Positions 1 to 9,946 of a stretch of 64,000 nucleotides of DNA are shown piece by piece. Source of the DNA: Ehretia macrophylla (lineage: Eukaryota; Streptophyta; Magnoliopsida; Boraginales; Ehretiaceae); the NCBI GenBank assembly GCA_037974665.1, contig CM075771.1, positions 24,129,425 to 24,193,424 of the forward strand, in the 5' to 3' direction. Every line of letters starts with the position of its first letter. The stretch's first letter is position 1. The notes under the pieces were generated by a model that did no database searches, was not told where the DNA came from, and saw nothing but the letters and a program-made list of their open reading frames with translations. A program made the translations under genes and the position numbers.

Positions 1-540
1 ATGAGACACAGAAGGTTTCGTACCATAATAAGCCTCATTAGGAGTCTTATCGTTGAGTGCCCTTGTTGAGCACCGATTGAGGATGTATACCGCTGTGTTG
101 ACTGCTTCAGCCCAGAATGTGTCAGGTAGGCCAGAACCTTTCAACATGCATCGAGCCATTTCTACAATTGTTCGATTTCTTCGTTCCACAACTCCATTTT
201 GTTGTAGTGTGTATGGAGCAGTCAATTGGCGCTTAATCCCAAGCTTGTTGCAGTAGTTGGTGAACTCTGTAGAACAGAATTCCCTCCCACGATTGGTACG
301 AACTTTCTTCAACTGAGTTGTGTTCTCATTTGTCATAAGTTTGTGCCACACTTTAAACTTTTCAAGAGCATCAGCCTTGTCCCGAAGGAAGTACACCCAC
401 ATCTTCCTACTATAATCATCTACTAACAGCATAAAGTAGGAAGATCCTCCCAACACCGTCGTAGTCATTTTTCCGCAGAGCTCAGCATGTACCAACTCTA
501 GAGGAGCCTTTGATCGGTTATGACTCTCTTTGGGAAATGA
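1..540 (-). pseudogene. Copia integrase remnant (same frame, after the nonsense codon)
   Basis: Minus-strand codons from 540 to 1 are open and read as the copia integrase core (for example VDDYSRKMWVYFLRDK and QQNGVVERRNRT). The residues lining up with the DD35E triad are Glu at 481-483 (HAEL, normally HxD), Asn at 292-294 (VRTNRGREF, normally TD) and Glu at 184-186. The last two have the expected 35-residue spacing. Two of three catalytic acids are therefore replaced, so the enzyme would be inactive. Reverse transcriptase and RNase H would lie to the left of the window. Confidence 0.88.
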
Positions 541-2028
541 CTATCTATGTTGCTTGCCCAGCATACAAGCTTCACATGGTCCTTCAATTTCTTCAATTGA
601 AGGCAAGTCGGCCACCATCTTCTTCTTTTGCATTTCCTTTAACACAGGATAGGAAATGTGCTCGAACCTTTCATGCCAAAGTTGACTTGTTTTGGCATCC
701 ACGACAGCAGAAAGAGAGCTGATTTCATAAAGATTATTTTTGCGAATACCTTTACGTACGATATTTTGATCCTTGTCAAGAATCAAAGCTTCCGTCTTCT
801 TGAACCGCACTTCTAGATCATTATCTGTAATAGCAGCTACAGATAGCAAATTTCTGGTGATCTGGGGTACAAAGAGTACGTTGGACAGCTTCTTGCTTCC
901 TCCATCTTGAGACACGAGCGAGATGGTTCCAGTGCCCTCAACGGGATACCTCACATTATTCCCGACGACAACATTCATTGGTTCTTGTAGAGGTTTTATG
1001 GAGTCATATAACTCCTTCTTGCTGGTCATGTGTCGGGAAGCTCCACTATCTAACACCCATGCACTTGTTTGATGTACATGTGCGCTAGTACACGTTTCCT
1101 CCGATACATCTGTTACAGTAAACAGATGCACTTCCGTTTCAACCGTATTGGCAGATTCTTTATTTCTCCAATTTTGTTTTAAAGTTCCGTTCTTCTCGTC
1201 ATGGATTCGTTTCCTGCAATCTTTGACAGCATGACCTTTCTTATTGCAGTAGTAGCACGATCCAGAGAACGTCTTCTTCTTTGCTTTCTTCTTTTCTTCT
1301 TGGTTACTCCTCGCCTTGGCTGTAAAGGCAGAGTCAAGTTGATTTTCTCTGCTCCTCAGCCTCATCTCCTCCTCCATCAACATGGCAGTGAATTCTTCAA
1401 ACGTCAAAGGAGGAATGCGAACTTGTGTATTGAGTGCTGTCACAAGGCCGTCAAATTTTGGAGGCAACACTCTAATGCACCTTCGAGCTAGTTCCTCGGT
1501 TGATTTGGCAATACCAACTGCAGCCATTTGATCACGTAGGTTTTTCATCCTACTGATAAATGACTCAGCTGCTTCATCTTCACTTAATCTCTCAGCAGCT
1601 AACTGATTCTCCAAGTTCTGAATGCGAGTTTGGTTCCTTGTTTCATACTGATTTTTCAGTATGGTCCAAGCTTCAGATGCCTTGGTTGTGTGTTGAATAA
1701 GAGTGAGGACATAATCTTGAACACTTGTGACAATTGCACAAAGTGCATCAGCATTTCGTCTCCTCCATTCTTTAACAAGTTGAGGATCTGGAGGTGTGAC
1801 CTTTTTTGTGTCATCTTCAGCACGGACTGCAACTGGTTCTACATCTGTGCCTGACACTGTATCAAGGAGTTCGTAGGAGTCCAGAACTGTAATGATTTTG
1901 AACTTCCACAAAAGATAGTTTGTGCCATCAAGCTTTCCTTCTGTGAAGGTAGGGGGACGGATACGAATTGTTGGTACTAAACCGGAACTAGAACTGGTAG
2001 AAGAAGAACTAGCACCTTGAGTAGTCAT
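541..2028 (-). pseudogene. Copia gag-protease part of the polyprotein (495 codons, ends at an in-frame TAG)
   Basis: The Met at 2028 starts a frame with a Ser-rich N-terminus, a copia-type Gag (UBN2-like) region at about residues 25-230, a CCHC zinc knuckle at 258-271 (CYYCNKKGHAVKDC), and the aspartic protease active site WVLDSGAS at about 325-332. A gag-pre-integrase segment (WHERFEHIS...CEACMLGKQHR) fills 451-495. The frame stops at TAG (541-543), but the same frame continues with clear integrase sequence to position 1, so the stop is a nonsense mutation and not the natural end. Gag would form the virus-like particle, and the protease would cut the polyprotein. Confidence 0.92.
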
Positions 2029-2074
2029 AGTTGTTGAGCTTTACTAGACAAGATTGTTGTTAAGAGCCCCTTAA

Positions 2075-2087
2075 GCTCTTGATACCA
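2075..2087 (-). other. Primer binding site (initiator tRNA-Met), copia element
   Basis: The minus strand reads TGGTATCAAGAGC immediately after the LTR. It is complementary to the 3' end of plant initiator tRNA-Met (TGGTATCAGAGC) with one extra A. This site primes minus-strand DNA synthesis. Confidence 0.85.
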
Positions 2088-2689
2088 TGTCAGAATATAA
2101 CCAATTTCTCATAAACGTCTTAACAACAATCAAGTAGAAAGACAACACTACTCGTTATAACAATTCAATATAACACTTACAAGATAATTGTCCCACCGTG
2201 CGCTCTCAAGATTAGAGCTTCAATGGCTTCTGGACTTACAAGAAGAATACAGGAAAGAAAGACTAACTTAGGATTGTGTTTGGAGTTATGTTGTGGATGA
2301 AAATGATGAACTAATGCATGCCTATTTATAGAATTCAGCTAGCCCGCCATATGAGACTTTCCTATCAAACATTTCAATCTTGGTTGGCTTTACCAACCAT
2401 GTTCAAAGTATTAGCAACCCATATTTATCACATGGGTGGCTACAATTAACCATATGGGTGGCTAGCATCCAAGTCAACTTCTAGGAAGTTTCCTTTGGTC
2501 AAGTTGGCTAACTTTAGCATTGTATCATCCCCACGTCATCTTAGGTAATTCCAAATTTCTGAACTTCTTTCTTGTAGCCATCGCGATCTCTTTTGACCTC
2601 ATCGACGTTTAAGTCGGAATCATTAATTTATGCTACCATATAATTAACGATACTTATTATGAAGAGATGGATATTGACATATATCAACA
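2088..2689 (-). repeat. 5' LTR of the copia element
   Basis: The 602-bp segment reads TGTTGATATATG at its 5' end and ATTCTGACA at its 3' end on the minus strand, the TG...CA ends of an LTR. Its 3' end directly abuts the primer binding site. The 5' limit is set by comparison with the gypsy LTR at 45133, which is continuous across the insertion point. The matching 3' LTR would lie beyond position 1. Confidence 0.88.
2322..2330 (-). promoter_or_regulatory. TATA box of the copia LTR
   Basis: The minus strand reads TATAAATAG, a good plant RNA polymerase II TATA box, about 235 bp before the end of the LTR. That is a plausible distance for the U3/R boundary. No transcript start can be seen from sequence alone. 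Confidence 0.6.
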
Positions 2690-3484
2690 ACTACCCCCAG
2701 CTCGCATGACAGAGATGTCATAGAGGGAGGGGCTAGTGAGGTACCTTAGGTGCGTGAGTAATGGGGAGTTATAAGAAGAATGGTTGAGATCGTGATGGCG
2801 TATAGAGCTACACCAAATTGAGTATCCTTTATTGATTGGTCATTATAGTTATGTGTTTATATTGTATTGATGTTTATTTGTGTGTTTACTTGCTCAAATG
2901 ATCATTTCCAAGGAGCATAGTAAATACTGTTAGAGATCTATCGGATACTCGCTGAGCTTGTTTTATATAAGCTCACTCTCTATTATTGCATGCATACAGG
3001 TGTCCTTTCGCAAGATTTCGGGTACGTGCCTCCAGAAGGGGAAAATGTGCATTACGTGGATCAGTCTTATGTGCAAGAGTCTTTGCCATGAGATTGTTTA
3101 TAGTTATTGTAATATGATGTATTGTAAAACCTACCTTAGCATAAAGACTGATGTGTAATGGTTAGTAGTCTTCTTTTTACCTTGTTTAGATTACTAAATT
3201 GGTTTATAATCTATTTTGATATGTATGTTAAAGTTAAGGTATTATGTTGGAACGAAGGCGTATAACTATGAATGGATCGTCTAAGAATGATTGTTGTATA
3301 ATATGGTTATGTTGTATATTGTTAATGGTATTGAGGAATTGATTGTTCTTTGGTTGAGGAGTTTGATTGTATGATGTTCTGAGAGGTTGGTTTAGAGCAT
3401 CGGTGTCTTAATTACTGTCGTTATACTGCCGAAATTCCGTTGCGTCCTGACTGATTATAGGTGGGATCGAGTTGGGGCGTGACA
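2690..3484 (+). repeat. Partial gypsy LTR, plus orientation, split by the copia insertion
   Basis: The reverse complement matches the LTR starting at 45133: it reads TGTCACGCCCC... inward from 3484. The sequence ends GGGGCGTGACA at 3484 and passes directly into 5S spacer (CCCACGGCATCTTGG) with no primer site, so this is the 3' LTR of a plus-strand element or a solo LTR. The rest lies left of the copia element, outside the window. The likely target duplication at this end is CCCAC (3485-3489). It is opposite in orientation to the gypsy elements at 45133-64000. Confidence 0.88.
2964..2972 (+). promoter_or_regulatory. TATA box within the gypsy LTR
   Basis: TATATAAGC is found at the same LTR position in the three minus-oriented LTRs (45691-45699, 52515-52523, 62620-62628). 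It lies in the right arm of an inverted repeat, GAGCTT...AAGCTC. Confidence 0.5.
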
Positions 3485-3823
3485 CCCACGGCATCTTGGG
3501 CAAGACAACTTTGCTTTGCGTAGAGGCTAGGCCCGCAAACCGAGGGCGTGGGGCCTGTGACCAGTTCTCCGTCGCTCCGGTGCCTATTACTTTAGATCCA
3601 TAAGGAGTTATGTGGCGTATAACATACCGTTGGAAAGCTATCCGAGAGCTCTATGACAGGGGCAGCATGCCTGCTCGGCTGCGCCTATTTTCGGAGCCCA
3701 AAATCGAATGTATTCATCAGTTTCGAGCCATTTTCTTCTTTTTGCGCTGTTTCTTCATATTGGATCATTAGTCATGAGCTGCGAAAAGGACGACACATAA
3801 GGGCTTAGCACCCTCAACATGAT

Positions 3824-3942
3824 TGGTGCGATCATACCAATAGAAATGCACTAGATCCCATCTGTACTCCGAAGTTAAGCGTGCTTGGGTGAGAGTAGTA
3901 CAAGGATGGGTGACCCCCAGGGAAGTCCTCGTATTGCACCCC
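3824..3942 (+). rRNA. 5S rRNA gene copy 1 (class B)
   Basis: 5S rRNA is a structural RNA of the large ribosomal subunit, transcribed by RNA polymerase III from an internal promoter. The copy aligns end to end with plant 5S: 5' (T)GGTGCGATCATACC, box A GTTAAGCGTGCTTGGG, intermediate element GAGAGTAG, box C GGATGGGTGACC, 3' TTGCACCCC. Class B marks are CATCTGTACTCC at about 37-48 and GTACAAGG before box C. The head CCAATAG replaces the conserved CCAGCAC. First base is T, and GTATTGC near the 3' end is a change. Confidence 0.82.
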
Positions 3943-4355
3943 CCTTTTTGTTTTGTTTTTTTGCCCCGTTCAGGCTTGCCAAAATGCTTTATCCGTCACA
4001 TTTTGATTATCGTGTCCCACAGCATCTTGGCCAAGACAACTTCGCTTCGCGTAGAGGCTAGGCCCGCAAACTGAGAGCGTGGGGCTTGTGACAAGATCTG
4101 CGTCGTTCTGGTGCCCATAACTTTTGATCTGAATGGAGTTATACGGCACACAATATACTCTTGAAAAGCTCTCCGAGAGCTCTACGACGGGGGCAGTAAG
4201 CTTGCTCGGCTACGCCTATTTTTAGAGCCCAAAATTGAACATTTTAATCAATTTCGGGCCACTTTTCTTCTTTTTGCGCTGTTTCTTCATCCCGGATAGT
4301 TCGTCGGAAGCCCCGAATAGGACGACAAATAAGGGTTTTGCGCCGTCAACATGAC

Positions 4356-4474
4356 GGGTGCGATCATACCATCAGTAATGCACTGGATCCTATCAGAACT
4401 CCAAAGTTAAGCGTGCTTGGGCTAGAGTAGTACTAGGATGGGTGACCCCATAGGAAGTCCTCGTGTTGCACCCC
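4356..4474 (+). rRNA. 5S rRNA gene copy 2 (class A)
   Basis: Class A marks are CCATCAGTAATG head, CATCAGAACTCC middle and GTACTAGG before box C. Boxes A and C are intact. Differences include CACTGGATCCTATC, GCTAGAG and CCCCATAGG. Confidence 0.83.
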
Positions 4475-4886
4475 CATTTTCGTTTTGTTTTTTTGCCCCA
4501 TTCAGGCTTGCCAAGATACTTTATCCATCACATTTCTATTATCGAGTCCCACTGCATCTTGGGCACTACCACTTCGCTTCGCGTAGAGACTAGGCCCGTA
4601 AACCGAGGGCGTTGCGCTTGTAACCCGGTCTTTGTCGCTCTAATGCCCATAACTTTTGATCCGTAAGGAGTTATGCGGCGCATAGCATACTGTTGGAAAG
4701 CTTCCCGAGAGCTCTACGACGCGGGCAGCAATCCTGCTCAGTTGTACCTGTTTTTTAATCCGGACATCGAACGTTTTCACAAGTTTCGAGCCACTTTCTT
4801 CTTTTTGTGTTGTTTCTTCGTATCGGATTGTTCGTCGGGAGCCGCGAAAAGGAGGACACATAAGGGCATAGCGCCCTCAACATGAT

Positions 4887-5005
4887 AGGTGCGATCATAC
4901 CAACACAAATGCACCGGATCCCATCTGTACTCCAAAGTTAAGCGTGCTGGGACGAGAGTAGTACAAGGATGGGTGACCCCTTGGGAAGTCCTCGTGTTGC
5001 ACCCC
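4887..5005 (+). rRNA. 5S rRNA gene copy 3 (class B)
   Basis: Head CCAACACAAATG keeps C at position 20, unlike most copies. Box A is altered to GTGCTGGGAC. It has ACCCCTTGGG where class A usually has CCCCCTGGG. Confidence 0.82.
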
Positions 5006-5417
5006 CCTGTTCGTTTTATTTTTTTGCCTCGTTCAGGCTTACCAAAATGCTTTATCCATCACATTTCTATTATCGAGTCCCACGACATATTGCCCAAGAC
5101 AACTTCGCTTTGCGTAGATGCTTGGCCCGCAAACCGAGGGCGTTGGGCCTGTGACGAGGTCTCCGTTGTTCTGGTGCCCATAACTTTTGATCTGTAAGGA
5201 GTTATGCAGCGCACAGCATACCCTTGGAAAGCTCTCCGAGAGTTCTATGAAGGGGGCAGCAAGCCTGCTTGGCTATGCCTATTTTTGAGACCCAAAATTG
5301 AATGTTTTCTCCAGTTTCGAGCCACTTTCTTCTTTTTGCGCTGTTTCCTCTTATCGGATCCTTAGTCGGGAGCCGCGAAAAGGACGACACATAAAGGCTT
5401 AGTGCCCTCAACATGAC

Positions 5418-5536
5418 GGGTGTGATCATACCAACAGAAATACACCGGATCCCATTTATACTCCGAAGTTAAGCGTGCTTGGGCGAAAGTAGTACAAGGA
5501 TGGGGAACCCCATTGGAAGTCCTCGTGTTGTACCCC
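5418..5536 (+). rRNA. 5S rRNA gene copy 4 (class B)
   Basis: This is a second class B copy in a row, breaking the A/B alternation. Box C is damaged (GGATGGGGAACC) and the 3' side reads CCCCATTGGAAG. The 3' end is GTTGTACCCC. Confidence 0.8.
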
Positions 5537-5948
5537 CCTTTTCGTTTTCTTTCTTTGCCCCATTCAGGCTTGCCAAAATGCTTTATCCGTCACATTTCTA
5601 TTATTGTGTCCCACAGCATCTTGGCCAAGACAACTTCGCTTCGCGTAGAGGCTAGACCCGCAAACCGAGGGCGTATGACTTGTGACCAGGTTTGCGTCGT
5701 TCTGGTACCCATAACTTTTGATCCATAAGGAGCTATGCGGCACACAACATACCCTTAGAAAGCTCTCCGAGAGCTCTACGACAGGGGAATCGAGCCTGCT
5801 CAACTGCGCCTATTTTCAGAGCCCAAACTTGATTGTTTTAATCAATTTCGAGCCACTTTTATTCTTTTTGCATTGTTTCTTTGTCCTGAATCGTTCGTCG
5901 GGAGCCACGAAAAGGACAACACATAGGGGTTTGCGCCCTCAACATGAT

Positions 5949-6067
5949 GGGTGCGATTATACCATAAGTAATGCACCGGATCCCATCAGAACTCCAAAGT
6001 TAAGCATGCTTGGGCTAGAGTAGTACTAGGATGGGTGACCCCCTGGGAAGTTCTCGTGTTGCACCCC
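5949..6067 (+). rRNA. 5S rRNA gene copy 5 (class A)
   Basis: Box C and the CCCCCTGGGAAG stretch are intact. Changes are GATTATACC near the 5' end, GTTAAGCATGC in box A, and GCTAGAG. Confidence 0.83.
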
Positions 6068-6479
6068 CCTTTTCGTTTTGTTTTTTTGCCCCGTTCAGGC
6101 TTGCCAAGATGCTTTATCTGTCATATTTCTATTATCGAGTCCCACTGCATTTTGCGCATGACAACTTCGCCTCGCATAGAGGCTAGGCCCGTAAACCGAG
6201 GGCGTGGCGCTTGTAACCAGGTCTCTATCGCTCCGATGCCCATAACTTTTGATCCGTAAGGAGTTATGTGGCGTACAGCATACCGTTGGAAAGCTCCCCG
6301 AGAGCTCTACGACGGGGGCAATAATCCTGCTAAGCTGCGCCTATTTCTTGAGCCCAAATTTGAATGTTTTTATCAGTTTCAAGCCACTTTCTTCTTTTTG
6401 TGCTGTTTGTTCGTATCAGATCATTCGTCAGGAGTCGCGAAAAGGACGACACATAAGGGCTTAATGCCCTCAACATGAC

Positions 6480-6597
6480 GGGTGTGATCATACCAATAGA
6501 AATACACAGGATCCCATCTGTACTCCGAAGTTAAGCGTGCTTGGGCGAGAGTAGTACAAGAATGGATGACCCCTGGGAAGTCCTCGTGTTGCACTCC
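6480..6597 (+). rRNA. 5S rRNA gene copy 6 (class B)
   Basis: One C is missing after box C (GACCCCTGGG), so the copy is 118 bp. Box C is changed to GAATGGATGACC and the 3' end to GCACTCC. Confidence 0.8.
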
Positions 6598-7009
6598 CTT
6601 TTCGTTTTGTTTTTTTGCCCTGTTCAGGCTTACCTAAATGCTTTATCTGTCACATTTCTATTATCAAGTCCCACGGCATCTTAGGCATGACAACTCTACT
6701 TCGCGTAGAGGCTAGGCCAGCAAACCGAGGGCGTGGGGCCTGTGACCAGGTCTCCATCGTTTTGGTGCCCATAACTTTTGATCCGTCAGGAGTTATGCAG
6801 CGCACAACATAGCCTTGGAAAGCTCTCCGAGAGCTCTATGACGACGACAGCAAGCCTACTCTGCTGTACCTATTCTCGGGGCCTAAAATCAAATATTTTC
6901 TTCAGTTTTGGGCTACTATTCTTCTTTTTGTGTTGTTTCTTTGACCCGAATCATTCGTCAGGAGCCGTGAAAAGGACGACACATAAGGGCTTTGCATCCT
7001 CATTATGAC

Positions 7010-7128
7010 GGGTGCGATCATACCATCAATAATGCACCAGATCCCATCTGAACTCCAAAGTTAATTGTGCTTGGGCGAGAGTAGTACTAGGATAGGTAAC
7101 CAACTGGGAAGTCCTCGTGTTGCACCCC
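7010..7128 (+). rRNA. 5S rRNA gene copy 7 (class A, promoter boxes altered)
   Basis: Box A reads GTTAATTGTGC and box C reads GGATAGGTAACCAACTGGG, so both internal promoter boxes are changed. Position 41 has TGAACTCC, between the two classes. Confidence 0.78.
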
Positions 7129-7525
7129 TTTTTTAATTTTTTTTTTGCACCGTTCAGGCTTGCCAAGATGCGTTATCCATCACATTTCTATTATCGAGTC
7201 CCATGGCATCTTGGGTAAGACAACTTCGCTTTGCGTAGAGGCTAGGCCCCTCAAACCGAGGGCGTGGGGCCTGTGACCAGGTATCCGTCACTCTGATGCC
7301 CATAACTATTGATCCGTAAGGAGTTATGCGACGCACAACATACTATTGGGAAGCTTTCAGAGAGCTCTACAACGTGGGCAGCAAGACTGCTCAGCTGCGC
7401 CTATTTTTGGAGCCCAAAAATTGAACGTTTTCATTAGTTTCTGGCCACTTTTCTTCTTTTTGCGTTGTTTCTTCGTCCCGAATCGTTCATCGGGAGCCTC
7501 GAAAAGGACAACAAATAAGGGCTTT

Positions 7526-7640
7526 GCAATCATACCATCAGTAATGAACCATATCACATCAAAATTCAAAAGTTAAGCGTGCTTGGGCGAGAGTGGTAAT
7601 AGGATGGGTGGCCCCTTGGGAAGTCCTCGTGTTGCACCCC
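7526..7640 (+). pseudogene. 5S rRNA pseudogene copy 8 (5' end and upstream promoter deleted)
   Basis: The flank goes straight from GGGCTTTGC to AATCATACC. About 20 bp are missing, covering the transcription start and the first few bases of the gene. The deletion ends lie at TGC repeats (TTTGCG upstream, GGTGCG in the gene), as in slippage. The rest is class A with many changes (CACATCAAAATTCAAAAG, GTGGTAATAGG). Helix I could not form normally. Confidence 0.85.
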
Positions 7641-8054
7641 CCCTTTTTGTTTCATTTTTTTGCCCCGTTAAGGCTTTTCAAAATGCTTTATCTGTCACAT
7701 TTCTATTACCGACTACCACGACATCTTGGCCAAGAAAACTTCGCTTCGTGTAGAGGCTAGGCCCGCAAACCGAGGGCGTGGCGCTTGTGACTAGGTCTCC
7801 GTCGCTCAGGTGCCCATAACTTTTGATCCGTAAGGAATTATGCGTTGCACAGCATATCGTTGGCAAGCTCTCCGAGAGATCTACGATGGGGACAACAAGT
7901 CTGCTCGGCAGCGGCTATTTTCGGATCCTAAAATCGAACGTTTAAATCAATTTTGGCATACTTTTCTTCTTTTTGCGCTGTTTCTTCATCCCGGATCGTT
8001 CGTCGGGAGCCGCAAAAAGGACGACACATAAGGGCTTAGCGCCCTCAACATGAT

Positions 8055-8173
8055 GGGTGCGATCATACCAACATTAATGCACCGGATCCCATCTGTACTC
8101 CGAAGTTAAGCGTGCTTGGGCCAGAGTAGTACTAGGATGGGTAACCCCTTGGGAAGTCCTCGTGTTGCGCTCC
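8055..8173 (+). rRNA. 5S rRNA gene copy 9 (A/B mosaic)
   Basis: The head (CCAACATTAATG) and middle (CATCTGTACTCC) are class B, but GTACTAGG before box C is class A. The 5' flank TTAGCGCC is class B. This suggests recombination or gene conversion between the classes within the gene. The 3' end reads GTTGCGCTCC. Confidence 0.82.
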
Positions 8174-8586
8174 CTTTTTTGTTTTGTTTTTTTGCCCTGT
8201 TCAGGCTTGCCAAAATGCTTTATCCGTCACATTTCTATTATCGTGTCCTACATCATCTATGCCAAGAAAACTTCACTTCGTGTAGAGGATAGACCCACAA
8301 ACCGAGAGCGTGGGGCCTGTTACCAGGTCTTCGTCGTTCTGGGGCCCATTACTTTTGATCTGTAAGGAGTTATGCGGCGCACAACATACCATTGGAAAGC
8401 ACTCTGAGAGCTTTATGATGGAGGCAGCAACCCTGCTCAGCTGCGCCTATTGTCGGAGTGGAAAATCGATCGTTTTAATCAATTTTGGGCCACTTTTCTT
8501 CTTTTTGCTCTGTTTCTTTGTCCCGGATCATTCGTCGGGTGCCGAGAAAAGGACCACACATAAGGGATTTGCACCCTCAACATGAC

Positions 8587-8705
8587 GGGTACGATCATAC
8601 CATCATTAATGCACCGGATCCCATCAGAACTCCAAAGTTAAGCGTGCTTGGGTGAGAGTAGTACTAGGATGGGTAATACCTAGGGAAGTCCTCGTGTTGC
8701 ACCTC
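8587..8705 (+). rRNA. 5S rRNA gene copy 10 (class A)
   Basis: The 5' end is GGGTACGATC. Box C is disrupted downstream (GGATGGGTAATACCTAGGG). Head CCATCATTAATG lacks the usual G at position 20. Confidence 0.8.
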
Positions 8706-9117
8706 CCTTTTCGTTTTGTTTTTTTTCCGCATTCAGGCTTGCCAAGATGCTTTATCCGCCACATTTCTATTATCGAGTCCCACTGCATCTTGGGCTTGAC
8801 AACTTTGATTCGCGTAGAGGCTAGGCCTGCAAACCGAGGGTGTGGCGCTTGTAACCAGGTCTCCGTCGCTCCGATGCCCATAACGTTTGATACGTAAGGA
8901 GTTATTCGGTGCATAGCATACCGTTGGAAAGCTATCCGAGAGCTATACGACTACGGCAGCAAGCCTGCTCTGCTGTACCTATTTTCAGATCCCAAAATTG
9001 AATGTTTTCATCAGTTTCTTGCCACTTTCTTCTTTTTGCTCTGTTTCTTCATATCGGATCGTTCGTTGGGAGTCACGAAAAGGATGACACATAAGGGCTT
9101 AGCGCCCTCGACATGAC

Positions 9118-9236
9118 AGGTGCGATCACACCAACATATATGCACCGGATCCTATCTGTACTCAGAAGTTAAGCATGCTTGGGCGAGGGTAGTAGAAGGA
9201 TGGGTGACCCCTTGGGAAGAGCTCGTGTTGCACCAC
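9118..9236 (+). rRNA. 5S rRNA gene copy 11 (class B)
   Basis: Changes are AGGTGCGATCACACC at the 5' end, CTCAGAAG, GGCGAGGGTAG and GTAGAAGG. Box C itself is intact. The 3' part has GGGAAGAGCTCG. Confidence 0.8.
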
Positions 9237-9649
9237 CCTTTTCATTTTGTTTTTTTGCACCGTTAAGGCTTGTCAAAATGCTTTATCCGTCACATTTCTG
9301 TTATCGAGTCCCATTCCATCTTGGCCAAGAAAACTTCGCTTCGTGTCGAGGCTAGGCCCTCAAACCGAGGGTGTAGGGCCTGTGACCAGGTCTTTGTTGT
9401 TCTGGTGCCCATAAATTTTGATCCGTATGGAGTTATGCGGTGCACAACATACCCTTGGAAAGCTCTCTGAGATCTATACAACGGGGGCAGCAAGCCTGCT
9501 TTGCTATGCCTGTTTTCTTGCCCCAAAATCGAACGTTTTCATCAGTTTTGGGCCACTTTTCTTCTTTTCGCGCTGTTTCTTCATCCCGGATCGTTAGTCG
9601 AGAGTCGCGAAAAGGATGACACATAAGGGCATTGCCCCCTCAACATGAC

Positions 9650-9768
9650 AGGTGCAATCATACCATCAGTTATGCACTAGATCCCATCAGAACTCTGAAG
9701 TTAAACGTGCTTGGGCGAGAGTAGTACTAGGATGGGTGACCCCCTGGGAAGGCCTCGTGTTCCACCCC
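9650..9768 (+). rRNA. 5S rRNA gene copy 12 (class A)
   Basis: Last copy before the 2.5-kb solo LTR, which is inserted 297 bp after its start. Changes include AGGTGCAATC, GTTAAACGTGC in box A and TGTTCCACCCC at the 3' end. Confidence 0.81.
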
Positions 9769-9941
9769 CTTTTTCTTTTTGTTTTTTCACCATGTTCAGG
9801 CTTGCCAAGATGCTTTGTCTGTCACATTTCTATTATTAAGTCCCACGGCATCATGGGAAAGACAACTACGCTTCGTGTAAAGGCTAGGCCTGCATACTGA
9901 GGGCGTTGGGCCTATGACCAGGTATCCGTCACTCAGATGCC

Positions 9942-9946
9942 CATAA
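9942..9946. other. Target site duplication CATAA, left copy
   Basis: The partner is at 12432-12436. The target was the CCCATAACTTTTGAT block present in every 5S spacer. Confidence 0.85.

Larger units (their letters stand above)
1..2689 (-). mobile_element. Ty1-copia LTR retrotransposon, 5' part (continues past the window start)
   Basis: Read on the minus strand, the element begins with its 5' LTR (2689 down to 2088), then a primer binding site, an untranslated leader and a gag-protease-integrase frame that runs off the window at position 1. The order gag, protease, integrase, with a gag-pre-integrase segment, is that of Ty1-copia. It is inserted inside a gypsy LTR: its TG terminus abuts ACTAC at 2690-2694, the likely 5-bp target duplication whose partner lies outside the window. 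The frame has a stop codon and altered integrase catalytic residues, so this copy is defective. Confidence 0.93.
3485..9946 (+). repeat. 5S rDNA-like tandem array, segment 1 (copies 1-12)
   Basis: Direct repeats of about 531 bp each hold a roughly 119-bp 5S gene and a 412-bp spacer. Every spacer carries the same blocks in order. First comes a T-rich terminator after the gene. Next is CAGGCTTGCCAAxATGCTTTATC, then TCGCTTCGCGTAGAGGCTAGGCCCGC. After that come the inverted repeat CATAACT...AGTTATG, the hairpin around AGCTCTCCGAGAGCT, a T-rich tract (TTTCTTCTTTTTGCGCTG), and finally ACATAAGGGCTT just before the next gene. I see no protein gene in the spacers. The first unit is cut at its 5' side by the gypsy LTR. 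Confidence 0.93.

Noticed and set aside
5718-6023. Recurring open frames of about 60-120 codons in each 5S unit, for example a + strand frame beginning MIRKELCGAQHT, as if a tandem protein family
   Set aside because: They lie across the spacer blocks and repeat only because the DNA repeats. Different units open different frames on both strands, stops and shifts differ freely, and there are no promoter or domain signs.
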